Assembly (NCBI GenBank): GCA_020720705.1
Contig: DYOJ01000002.1
Coordinates: forward strand, 1 to 24,566
DNA length: 24,566 nucleotides
Reading direction: 5' to 3'
Source: Acetofilamentum sp.
GTDB taxonomy: Bacteria; Bacteroidota; Bacteroidia; Bacteroidales; JAADGE01
Shown here in pieces: positions 17,401 through 24,509 of this stretch. The notes beneath the pieces were generated by a model, which saw only the letters and a program-made list of their open reading frames with translations, did no database searches and was not told the DNA's origin. The position numbers and the translations under genes are program-made. The stretch's first letter is position 1; each line of letters starts with the position of its first letter.

Positions 17401-17502
17401 TCTGCTGCGTTGCATGTAGGCTTCAGTGTTTTCGCCGAGGTTTACACGTTGTTCTATAAATTGGATTCCGGAATTTGCTATTATCGGTATGATTTCTTTC
17501 AT
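14458..17502 (-). CDS. srfB: SrfB-family Hsp70/actin-fold ATPase
   Basis: This 1014-residue cytosolic protein fits the virulence factor SrfB family. The actin/Hsp70 nucleotide-site motifs are present: phosphate-1 LILDIGNSRTCGL (D272), phosphate-2 VASVDIGGGTTDL (D606) and the adenosine loop LLLAGRPTTLP (G801). The family-like start IIANSGIQF is also present. The nucleotide core is interrupted by long family-specific regions and preceded by ~265 extra residues. No TM or signal peptide is visible. It probably uses ATP-driven conformational change on a client or partner. Its neighbours are a possible GrpE-like exchange factor and SrfC downstream. The ATG at 17502 follows the small acidic gene by 11 bases. 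Biochemical function is unproven in the family. Confidence 0.88.
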   Translation of the reverse strand: MKEIIPIIANSGIQFIEQRVNLGENTEAYMQRSRFAEIITNEDISRKEYELVFPYLLKKNEKYILRDSINEEAFDKKTGKIIEDNIKENYVEYINERRGDKVYSVQGLESFETFEGAWLPVPYFRKAGDNKVHPGPYSWARMWFSKIPSAERTKDNTTHYVILAFDTRTENIDTEDYYIPKALDAEQGSVFKCSDNDDATFNFCGLSWVQQWLEREFEERKSRTRAYQFYHIALFFNLLKVLREANAFPEISLHSSEQFESSLSNDVDLILDIGNSRTCGLLYETSKIGKPFNFTDAVPLQIRDLTYPSKTYSDPFSMMLAFTKAEFGRDIIIPDNIDAFKWPSFLRVGDEAKRLIVVNNKLSSNFTMSSPKRYLWDNRKTLFPWEFIVTNKNNLKNVSINGAIIPGLNELFTADGVLLDKAKQIAKNKGQTEPEMGLTPYYSRKSLMTFVFVEIFLQALTFANSYHFRKKHGNERIPRRLRRIVLTCPTAMLQEERFFLRDLAVDAMKAISKLFDERFVDIEKIEIIPDPKDIKTLSNQDIDPDQKKLVKDWAYDEATCSQLTFLYGEIARRYKNKTGMFIEINGKKRGKTQYPDKPALTVASVDIGGGTTDLMIATYQTSPEDESVIIADPEFWEGFNLAGDDISRRIIETLILPPIASEAKNKGCSGSALVDVMSFLFGHDMQRQTEEERHMRRQFAQQVAVTMSYQFIQHAIDEQENIKKTFKEFFYDYPTPNAILINYVNENFAKRGAQGFDIRNISWDVNASAINETVRKVVEKMLKKLSIVIAQYSVDYLLLAGRPTTLPVVRDIFLKYLPTFTDRIVPLGNYRIGRWYPFADASGRIRDPKTCVAVGATISLMSKLGQLEGFRFETGLLKDKQKSTAEFIGKYERDKSRLDVIYFTPVKNFNTIVFNSPMLVGMKQLEDEDWIATPIYKVDFSSPDKAAKLSSRMPLKIDMTRDYHTNKEGIESIEAILDKDGEEVMPGDISVRLQTLPDEYGYWMDTGNFTLPIF

Positions 17503-17513
17503 GATTTTCTGAC

Positions 17514-17837
17514 TTAAACGGTGGTGGGTTTATTGGGGTCTGTTTTTACAATCACACGAATCCGACGGCGACTTTTATAGTGTGTATCGTCCCATTCTTG
17601 TTCTTGCTCTTTCATCGGAATATTTGTATTGTCTTGTATATCATCGGGTTTCCATTTTTCGACCGGTTGTACCGGTGTTTTTACTTCCGGAACGGGCGGG
17701 ATATACGGTTTGGAAACCTCTTTGGGCGTCTCAAAACTATTGGACTTTGTAAGTTCCTCATCAAAAATTATTTCGATGTTTTCTGTTGTTATATTTTTTT
17801 CATCTTCTTGAAAATGAAATTTAATTTCGTCAGGCAT
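17514..17837 (-). CDS. Small disordered acidic/Pro-rich protein
   Basis: This 107-residue protein is unrecognised. It has an acidic N-terminus (FQEDEKN, IIFDEELTKS), a Pro-rich middle (YIPPVPEVKTPVQPVEKWKP) and a basic end (YKSRRRIRVIVKTDP). It lacks TM and signal features and is probably largely unfolded. It fits tightly between its neighbours (6 bases after the upstream gene, 11 before srfB), which argues that it is real. A linker or adaptor that folds on binding SrfB is possible, but nothing shows it directly. Confidence 0.65.
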   Translation of the reverse strand: MPDEIKFHFQEDEKNITTENIEIIFDEELTKSNSFETPKEVSKPYIPPVPEVKTPVQPVEKWKPDDIQDNTNIPMKEQEQEWDDTHYKSRRRIRVIVKTDPNKPTTV

Positions 17838-17843
17838 AAGCTT

Positions 17844-18656
17844 TTATTTTTGAGGTTTCAATGTATGTTCGTATTCCGATTTTCGGCTCTTTTCATCTTC
17901 GGGTTTGATTTCCAATATTTCAATCTGTGAGTTTGTTTCTGTTAATTGATTCTGCAAATTGTCAATTTTTGCTTGTAATTTTGTTGCTTTTGCTGATAGT
18001 TTATCAATTTGTTTTTGGTTTGGATTAGGTTTTTTTTCGATTTTTTGATTTGGAAATACATGTTCCACATTGGTTATCAACAGGATTTCATTTGTTTTGG
18101 ATAATTGAAAATTAAGATTAAGTGTGAAAGACTTATCAATGTAAACGGTATCTTCGATATACCCATACCAATTTTTTGTAATATTTGCTCTCAAAATATT
18201 CGGGACTTCTGCCTGTGAGCTTGCTTCAGAATTTGGACGGATAGTAAAGTAATTGAATTTGACATCTTTAACTGCAATCCCTATTTTGTAATTCGTTTTC
18301 AGAAACGTACTGTATTCCGAAACCGGCAGATTTGTATATTTAGACGAGTCCGTTTCTAAATCATTGAATACTATCGCATTGTTTACAAACAGCGTTTTGA
18401 ATTTCTGTTCGTAAGCCGGGTCGGTTGCTTCTGATATTTGGAAATTGGGGGTAAAGCCTGCGTATTGTTTGTATTCTGCAAGTTTTTTTTCTAACTTGCT
18501 GTGTAATACAATTTTTTGAGCATCCGTAAACTGCGAAAACGCAACAAATTGTGTTGAAAATATCAGAACAAATAATGATAAATATCTCACACTTCGCAAT
18601 ACAAAAGAATTATTCGTATTGTTCTTTTTGAGTTTAATAGTCTTTGCATTATTCAT
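17844..18656 (-). CDS. Exported coiled-coil protein of unknown function
   Basis: I place the start at the ATG at 18656 (270 residues), 17 bases after the VWA/RING stop. The frame stays open upstream to 18761, inside the VWA/RING gene, with another ATG at 18683 that would overlap its stop. From 18656 the N-terminus reads as a basic region followed by a hydrophobic core (YLSLFVLIFSTQFVAFSQ) with a likely signal-peptidase I site before Gln, so the protein is periplasmic. The middle (~50-195) is beta-rich and unrecognised. The last ~65 residues form a coiled coil (KLSAKATKLQAKIDNLQNQL). It could pair with the coiled coils of the other envelope proteins of the operon. Confidence 0.7.
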   Translation of the reverse strand: MNNAKTIKLKKNNTNNSFVLRSVRYLSLFVLIFSTQFVAFSQFTDAQKIVLHSKLEKKLAEYKQYAGFTPNFQISEATDPAYEQKFKTLFVNNAIVFNDLETDSSKYTNLPVSEYSTFLKTNYKIGIAVKDVKFNYFTIRPNSEASSQAEVPNILRANITKNWYGYIEDTVYIDKSFTLNLNFQLSKTNEILLITNVEHVFPNQKIEKKPNPNQKQIDKLSAKATKLQAKIDNLQNQLTETNSQIEILEIKPEDEKSRKSEYEHTLKPQK

Positions 18657-18672
18657 AAAGTAATATCTGAAA

Positions 18673-21018
18673 TTAACCCTCATGGTACTTGAATTTTGTA
18701 AGTCCGATTTGAATAATATCTTCATTAAATACCTGACGTTCAGCACCTTGCGGCAAAACACGATTATTCAGCAAAACAGGTTTATCCGCAGTCGCTTCTA
18801 CCACATAAATAAAAACTTTTTCGTTTTTCTTTTGAAGTTCAACTGCTTTACCCGGAATATTACTCTCCCAGTGCATTGTAAAATGATTCGTAACTGCCTT
18901 TCCTATTGAAACAACATGTCCGGCATTCATCCATTTGTGAATTTTAACATCCACGTTGTTCCATTTCTCGTGTCCTGTCGGAGTTTGTACAATTTTTAAA
19001 ATATAATTTTCCAACATCGAATTTACAACATATATAACTGAGCCTAAAATTGCACCGTATAAAATGAAACTGATGATTCGGGTGATTTCCGGCATGCCGG
19101 CATATTTTATGATAAAATAGAACGGCTGAAATGCAATCACAGAGGCTAACAATCCGCCGATAATTCCATTTTTTAAACTGATTGAAGTTCCGATAGATAG
19201 TGATGCTCCGATAGTTAAACCGAACATCAACCAAATGACGAGTTGCGAGATGTAATCCATGTTTATGGAATATGAGAGAGCCGAGCCGGCGAAAAAAACT
19301 GCAAATCCAAGCAATCCGATAAGCGAAGCCCTCATGAAGATACGTAAATAACTTTTGAAAAACATTTGATTTCGTTTTTCTTCCAGATATGAAAAAAACA
19401 TACCGAGCGAAAATCCAAACAATAGACCATTTAAGGTATTTGAGTAAAACTTAGCCAAAAGGTTTTGTTTGATAAAATTCTCGTTTTCGGCAACCGAAGT
19501 TTTATAAATATTTTCGAGCAAACCGTTTATAAATTCTGAATAAGATTTACTGTTTCCGCCGATAATTTCGATAACTATGTATGCAAAAAACATTGCCAGA
19601 CCGCCAAAAACCATCCAATTTAATTTTGCGGTTTGTCCTTTTTGTGCAAAAAAATCTGCAACCGAAAAATTGTTTTCAAACTTGGCGTCACACATCAGGC
19701 AGGCATGGGGTGATGTATCGTTGTGTTCCCAGCAGTCGCGGTGTTGAGTGTGAATACATTTTGTAACAACCTCTTGACCTGCTGCTATTTCGGTATGACA
19801 AATCGGACACATCAAAGTCTCATCGGCATTGGCGGGGCGATGTATATGTGCATGTTTTTTGTAAAATGATTTTCGCGCAAAAGACGGATATATCACAACT
19901 GCTCCGACAAAAAGCAACACAATGGTAATAATCCCGACCAGCAACGGAACGGCAATGTTGTCGTCTTTCATTACAACAGCGCCGTCTTTTCCCATACTGC
20001 ACGGCGACATATCGCTGCAACCGGAATACGTAATGTCATCCTTAACATTTAGTTTTCCGGTATTCAAACGGAGTGTAACAGTACGTATAAGTCCTTTGTA
20101 CACATCGAATTGCGAACGAAGTGTGATTTTATAATCGGCTGTTGCCAAATCTACGGTTTCTTTTAGAATTTCGGCAAGGTCAGCCGGAATATCGGAGCGC
20201 AAAAAGGCATCGTTCGGATTGGATGTCAGTGCCGGTAGTGCACTCAAGAGTTCTTCGTCAATCCCGCTTGTACCTACGGCAATGGTGTATATGGCAATAT
20301 CTGTGGTTTTTGCCAAACGTTTAATTTCATCAACGGAGGGTACATATTCAAAGGGGGTTCCGTCAGGCGCCTCTTCGTGTTTGCCGTCGCTTAGGAGAAT
20401 TAGGACTTTTTTACCGGAACGGTCGAGTTTTTCAAGTTCCTTAATTTTTTCAATCAAAACCGTGTAAAGATTCGTCCCAAATTGCAGGTTGTTTTTATGA
20501 GGTTGTAAACGTCCGACAAGGTCTTCGTAATTATCTTTTGTAAGTACTCTTGACGGAAATATTTTATTGTGAAATGTTGAAAACATAATACTTCCTTCGG
20601 GTAAGTCCAAGTCCACCAAGTTTTTAATGGCACGCTTTGCCTGAGGCAATTTATCGTGAAAATTCATACTTCCGCTGTAATCCATGGCTACGGAAATTGT
20701 CATTTGCCCGATTTTTTTGTCTTGCTTTCTGCCGCCCGGAGTATCTTCTGTTCTGCTGTCTTTTGAGGTTTTGAGATTCAGAAAATGAAGTTTTTGCATT
20801 TCGAGTTCTTGATTCCCTCGTTTTTCGAAAGCAGTGAGGTCATCAAAAACTTTAGCCAAATCAATGCTTTTACCGCCGCTTTCGCGAACGCTGAAAAACA
20901 CATCTACAAGCAGAGAATCTTGCCGAAATTGGATGTCTGTGATTTCCAGATTTTGTCCTGTAATTGCCATCGGAACATAGATGAACAGCAAGGCAACTAA
21001 TATTTTTAATTTACTCAT
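18673..21018 (-). CDS. VWA / RING-H2 / polytopic membrane / FHA-like protein, candidate E3 ligase
   Basis: This 781-residue protein is numbered from the ATG at 21018; a TTG two codons upstream is also open. A signal peptide (ending near ITGQ) leads to a VWA domain with MIDAS DYSGS (D113, S115, S117), FGTNLYT and LSDGKHE. A TM follows at ~357-379, then a full RING-H2 finger: C404-x2-C407, C421, H423, H426, C429, C440-x2-C443, with Ile in CPIC and Trp after C429, both typical of E2-contacting RINGs. About six TM helices follow (~455-685). The last ~95 residues look like an FHA domain (VVSIGKA, VLLNNRVL, DIIQIGLTKFKY) with degenerate phosphopeptide residues. Topology puts VWA in the periplasm and RING and FHA in the cytoplasm. 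With the E2 two genes upstream it is the natural E3 candidate; activity is inferred. Confidence 0.9.
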   Translation of the reverse strand: MSKLKILVALLFIYVPMAITGQNLEITDIQFRQDSLLVDVFFSVRESGGKSIDLAKVFDDLTAFEKRGNQELEMQKLHFLNLKTSKDSRTEDTPGGRKQDKKIGQMTISVAMDYSGSMNFHDKLPQAKRAIKNLVDLDLPEGSIMFSTFHNKIFPSRVLTKDNYEDLVGRLQPHKNNLQFGTNLYTVLIEKIKELEKLDRSGKKVLILLSDGKHEEAPDGTPFEYVPSVDEIKRLAKTTDIAIYTIAVGTSGIDEELLSALPALTSNPNDAFLRSDIPADLAEILKETVDLATADYKITLRSQFDVYKGLIRTVTLRLNTGKLNVKDDITYSGCSDMSPCSMGKDGAVVMKDDNIAVPLLVGIITIVLLFVGAVVIYPSFARKSFYKKHAHIHRPANADETLMCPICHTEIAAGQEVVTKCIHTQHRDCWEHNDTSPHACLMCDAKFENNFSVADFFAQKGQTAKLNWMVFGGLAMFFAYIVIEIIGGNSKSYSEFINGLLENIYKTSVAENENFIKQNLLAKFYSNTLNGLLFGFSLGMFFSYLEEKRNQMFFKSYLRIFMRASLIGLLGFAVFFAGSALSYSINMDYISQLVIWLMFGLTIGASLSIGTSISLKNGIIGGLLASVIAFQPFYFIIKYAGMPEITRIISFILYGAILGSVIYVVNSMLENYILKIVQTPTGHEKWNNVDVKIHKWMNAGHVVSIGKAVTNHFTMHWESNIPGKAVELQKKNEKVFIYVVEATADKPVLLNNRVLPQGAERQVFNEDIIQIGLTKFKYHEG

Positions 21019-21024
21019 TTTCAA

Positions 21025-21174
21025 TTAGATTTTTATATTAGATTTGAGACATCAGATTACAGACAACAGAATATAAAACATTGTTAATCAATATTTTATA
21101 AATCAAATGTGTAATGATTGATATTCGGTTTAAAATAATATATAATGTTCAATTCTTTATGTTTTTTCATGTCA
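21025..21174. other. 150-bp AT-rich gap inside the operon
   Basis: This is the longest gap within the gene cluster, between the membrane JAMM gene and the VWA/RING gene. No exact TAnnTTTG element is present on the minus strand; CACATTTG (one mismatch) is the nearest. No strong hairpin is visible. A TTAGATTTGAGACATCAG-type segment resembles simple intergenic filler I associate with Bacteroidetes genomes. An internal promoter or RNA-processing site is possible but not shown. Confidence 0.4.
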
Positions 21175-23700
21175 TTATTGTTTCTTCATTGTCCAACGAT
21201 TGAGTTCTGCAAATTCAAGAAAATAATCACCGTTGCTTTTATAATTCAACTTGTTAGCCTTAGTTACGGACAGGAAACTCAACTTCAACCCGTTTGAACA
21301 CATTACAATTCCGATTTCGTACGGATTTTTAATGTTCAATTTTGTCATTTCCAAAATTTTGGATTGTAACGTATTGATTTCCTGTGCTGATACCCCGAGC
21401 CACGCCACTTTTGCTTGGTCGGTTGGGGCATTTGCAGATTCCCCAACCAACTGATTCAGGTAAATTTGATATACTCCGCTTTCCGATTCAGTTTCGTCAA
21501 AATATCCGTAAAGCATACCGGCAAAATGCAAGTCTTTTTTATCTTTTGCAGTAAGACTAAGTTCTTCCAAATCAAATACAATATCGTATGCAATGTGCAC
21601 TTTTGCAACTTTACTGTCTGCCCAAAACTTAGACATTTCAACGGTAAAATATCTGCCTTCAAGTACTTGAGGTAGGTTTGACTTTCGTTGTGTTCTGTTT
21701 ATTTTTGCGTGGAGTTCATTCCATTTGAGCCATTTTAGTTGTCCGTTATTATTGATTATCGGGCGTTTACCCGGCTCGGGGCGGTATCGTGTGAAAATTC
21801 CGGTATCATATTCGTTGTAAGGGTCAACCACTATCGCAATTTGCCAATTTTGAGTAAACGTGCCGTTGTGTATGTTCAAATCGGGTTGTGACAGAAACGG
21901 GCTGTGTCCGGGATGGGTATGAAACCAACCAACGAGTGCTTTATCCGGGTTGAGTTCGAGAGCCTTGTCTAAGTCGTGCATGGCAACGGTTCCGAATTTA
22001 ATCTGATACACATCTTGATGTTCTGTTTCGGAGGGTTGCAAATATTGGTCAATGACGAGGTCGTAGGTTTCCGGTTCTGTTTTATGGTCGAGGTATCTGC
22101 CGATAAGGAATCCTCCGATTTCCGGTGCAACAGCTTCGCCGGATTTTGCGGCTTTGCGTTGTTCGTCTCTACAAATTTTATAGATTTCGGCTACCACGTC
22201 TTTATGAATATGACAAATTTTGATAAAAGAATGTTGCCACATTTCAGACATTTCGTATTTTATGTATGCTTCCGGAGCTATCAAAGCAATATCGGAAAAT
22301 GCTCCGCGAGCAAGTGTTTTGGTATCATCAATAACGATTTCTATTTCCGAAATTGCTTCTTTTTCTTTTTCTTCAGCAATATCTTTATTTCGGGATTTTA
22401 ATATTTTTACTCCGAAATATGCCAATACTCCTCCTGCAAGAACGATACCTATAATGATATAAATCAATGAATTATCAGCTGGTGGTGCTTGTAATTTGAG
22501 GTCTTGAATATCATTTGAGGATTTAATCATTTGTGTTTCGAGTTCTAAAATAGATTTTTCGTTGTGCGACAACAGACTGTCCAAATCATCCAATTGCGGC
22601 ACAGCCTTTGTATAGCGTGCCGAAATATCATTTAGTTTTGCCTTAAGTTCAACATATTTGACTGAATCTGACAAAAAGAGTTCAACCGTTTTTCGGGCTT
22701 GGTCTTTGGTGATGGTTTGTGCCTTCACTTTTTTTGTTACTTCCTTGATACCTTCGGAATTATCACGGTCGTTAAGTTTCTCGAAATCTTTTGCCAACGT
22801 TACAATTGAAGTCTCAACATCTTTGAACAACGGCAAAAATTCATCCCTGACTTTTTTCTCTTCCTGAATTTGAATTTTAGAAATTTTATCATCTTTAAGC
22901 ATCGTTTCCAGCAAGATTGCCACATCCTTGTTTTTTTTCAAAACCACACCTGCTTCGGTTTTTACGGCAGATAAACGCTCATCTTTACATTGATTTATTA
23001 TTTTTTGAACATTAGAGCGATGTACTTCGTTTTGTTTTTTCAATACTCGCAGTTCTGCCGCTACTTTTTTCAAGCGTTCGGTGTCTGCGGCATCAATCTC
23101 GGAGAGTTTTATCAATTTTATTTTTGATTCGAGTTCCGAAGGTTTATTTTCGATTTTCTTAAGTTGCTTTGTCAGTGTGTCGTTGAGTTTTACCAGTTCG
23201 GCTTCTTTTAACTCGTCTGAAGATTTTTGTGCAGGTAAATTGTTGTATGTCAATGAGATGTCTGCTTTATTGATTTTTATCGGATTGTCTTTATCATCCA
23301 AAATATTAAAATCCTTAAATGTTATGGTAAATTTTTCGCCTTTGTATGTTTCTTTGAGTTTGAATTTGAATCTATATTCCGGCTCAGCTTCTTTGCCGAC
23401 AACCCACCAACGTATGAAATTTATCGGAGCCAATAATTCAACATTTTTTGAGCTAATGACGATATTTTTTGGCACAAAATTGAGCTTATGTCCGTCTGTG
23501 ATAGCTGTAATTTTTCCGCCGACCCAAAACTCATTACCGTCTAAGGTTGTAGGTAGGAGTTCGAATGAGATTGTCGGATTTCCTTCGGCTCTGTACTTGG
23601 ATTCAAAAACTTCGGTCTTTGGGTAGTCTTGTGCCATGCTTGTTTTTGCAACAAACATAACTATCAAAATTACGAATATATTACGCATTATAGTTTTCAT
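21175..23700 (-). CDS. Membrane-anchored JAMM peptidase with tandem active and inactive MPN domains
   Basis: This 841-residue protein has a signal peptide (to about MAQ, residue 24), a beta-rich domain (~30-150), a long coiled coil (~165-400) and a TM (~412-434). The cytoplasmic part contains a complete JAMM centre: E527 in PEIGGFLIGRY, H594-T-H596-P, S604 and D607. Residues ~700-825 repeat the fold pattern with every zinc ligand lost: LHFAGMLYGYF in place of PEIGGFLIG, VAWLGVS (765-771) in place of VGWFHTH, and YEIGIVMCSNG in place of WQIAIVVDPYN. I read this as an MPN- pseudo-peptidase. It is predicted to remove the Ubl from targets at the inner membrane, opposing the E2/RING pair. The JAMM core is a close paralogue of the one at 3739-4614. 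The E2 gene ends 27 bases upstream. Confidence 0.9.
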   Translation of the reverse strand: MKTIMRNIFVILIVMFVAKTSMAQDYPKTEVFESKYRAEGNPTISFELLPTTLDGNEFWVGGKITAITDGHKLNFVPKNIVISSKNVELLAPINFIRWWVVGKEAEPEYRFKFKLKETYKGEKFTITFKDFNILDDKDNPIKINKADISLTYNNLPAQKSSDELKEAELVKLNDTLTKQLKKIENKPSELESKIKLIKLSEIDAADTERLKKVAAELRVLKKQNEVHRSNVQKIINQCKDERLSAVKTEAGVVLKKNKDVAILLETMLKDDKISKIQIQEEKKVRDEFLPLFKDVETSIVTLAKDFEKLNDRDNSEGIKEVTKKVKAQTITKDQARKTVELFLSDSVKYVELKAKLNDISARYTKAVPQLDDLDSLLSHNEKSILELETQMIKSSNDIQDLKLQAPPADNSLIYIIIGIVLAGGVLAYFGVKILKSRNKDIAEEKEKEAISEIEIVIDDTKTLARGAFSDIALIAPEAYIKYEMSEMWQHSFIKICHIHKDVVAEIYKICRDEQRKAAKSGEAVAPEIGGFLIGRYLDHKTEPETYDLVIDQYLQPSETEHQDVYQIKFGTVAMHDLDKALELNPDKALVGWFHTHPGHSPFLSQPDLNIHNGTFTQNWQIAIVVDPYNEYDTGIFTRYRPEPGKRPIINNNGQLKWLKWNELHAKINRTQRKSNLPQVLEGRYFTVEMSKFWADSKVAKVHIAYDIVFDLEELSLTAKDKKDLHFAGMLYGYFDETESESGVYQIYLNQLVGESANAPTDQAKVAWLGVSAQEINTLQSKILEMTKLNIKNPYEIGIVMCSNGLKLSFLSVTKANKLNYKSNGDYFLEFAELNRWTMKKQ

Positions 23701-23727
23701 TATTAACGGATTAAATTCAAAATAAAC

Positions 23728-24408
23728 TTACGAAAAATCAAACGAAATATCGTCATTATTTTTTGCAACAGGTTCATCGAAACTAAATTCTATTCCGTTG
23801 CTTGTTTGTTGAACCGAGTTTACTGTTACGAAAGATTGAGATTTTTCATCAACAGCTTCGAGTAAATCACTGTCATCTACAGCGATACCGTCTTTCATAC
23901 TCACAATTCTGTTAGGCTCTGCGTATTCGCGCACCCATGATGCGACATAAGGGTCTTCGGGGTAGGGGGGCTTATCTTCTGCCAAATAGTTTTTATATTG
24001 TAATAATTCGCCGATTCTGATAATCAAATCATCCAGCCCTTCGTAACCGGAAATTGCTTTTGAATTGATGCAGACATGTCCTTTGTAGGGTTCGTCCGAT
24101 TTAATGTTCGGATGCCACGTTTCTGTGAGCATGTAATATTCCGGCGGCGAATCTGCGGCGGGCCAGCGAGGCGGCAGAGAGAGTTTGAGTTTGTGCAGGT
24201 CGCTGTATATCGGGCTGCCGTCCGGGTTTACACTAACGATGCTTTTTACACGAAACGTAATTTCATATTCGTCGGGCAGTTTAGTGGCTCGAGTTTCGTG
24301 TAATACCTTAAACGCGATTTTAGAGCTTCGATTACACAGTGCAACAACTCGGTCGTATTCGATTGCCAAGCGCGTATCGCGCGGATTTTTATATTTTACT
24401 GTGGACAT
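23728..24408 (-). CDS. E2 ubiquitin-conjugating-enzyme homologue (UBC fold)
   Basis: This 226-residue protein is numbered from the ATG at 24408; a TTG at 24435 would add nine residues. It has the UBC core of a eukaryote-like E2: strand LKLSLPPRWP, then ETWHPNI with HPN at 99-101, then KGHVCIN with catalytic Cys C113, then helices (GLDDLIIRIGELL, DPYVASWVREYAEP). The HPN Asn that stabilises the oxyanion is kept. The HPN-to-Cys spacing is 12 residues, against 8 in typical eukaryotic E2s, so the loop carries a small insertion. The last ~50 residues form an acidic tail with IEFSFDEP and DDISFDF. It should accept the Ubl as a thioester and hand it on with the RING protein. It follows the truncated Ubl gene by about 100 bases. 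No E1 is visible. Confidence 0.9.
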   Translation of the reverse strand: MSTVKYKNPRDTRLAIEYDRVVALCNRSSKIAFKVLHETRATKLPDEYEITFRVKSIVSVNPDGSPIYSDLHKLKLSLPPRWPAADSPPEYYMLTETWHPNIKSDEPYKGHVCINSKAISGYEGLDDLIIRIGELLQYKNYLAEDKPPYPEDPYVASWVREYAEPNRIVSMKDGIAVDDSDLLEAVDEKSQSFVTVNSVQQTSNGIEFSFDEPVAKNNDDISFDFS

Positions 24409-24509
24409 GAGTTTTTGAATTTGATAATGAAACAATTTGAAAATGTGCTGATTTTTTAATTTTTAAGAGAAGAAATTAAAAGTCAGAAATCACAAATTAA
24501 ACAGAACTT

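Noticed and set aside
18657..18761. Longer N-terminus for the exported coiled-coil protein
   Set aside because: It would overlap the FHA-like end of the VWA/RING gene by up to 89 bases and push the signal peptide far from the N-terminus. The ATG at 18656 gives a normal signal peptide.
18673..21018. VWA protein as part of a MoxR/Bat aerotolerance operon
   Set aside because: No MoxR AAA ATPase or Bat TPR gene is nearby, and the RING-H2 and FHA-like domains are not part of that family.
21025..21174. Internal promoter or terminator in the 150-bp gap
   Set aside because: Only a one-mismatch -7-like match and imperfect short inverted segments are visible, which is too weak to annotate.
23081..23626. 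181-codon plus-strand open frame
   Set aside because: It is antisense to the coiled-coil-coding part of the membrane JAMM gene. Its Ser/Leu/Phe-rich translation is what the reverse of Lys/Glu/Asp codons gives, and it shows no domain.
24409..24435. TTG-started longer form of the E2
   Set aside because: It adds nine residues with no UBC feature; the ATG at 24408 is preferred, though not proven.
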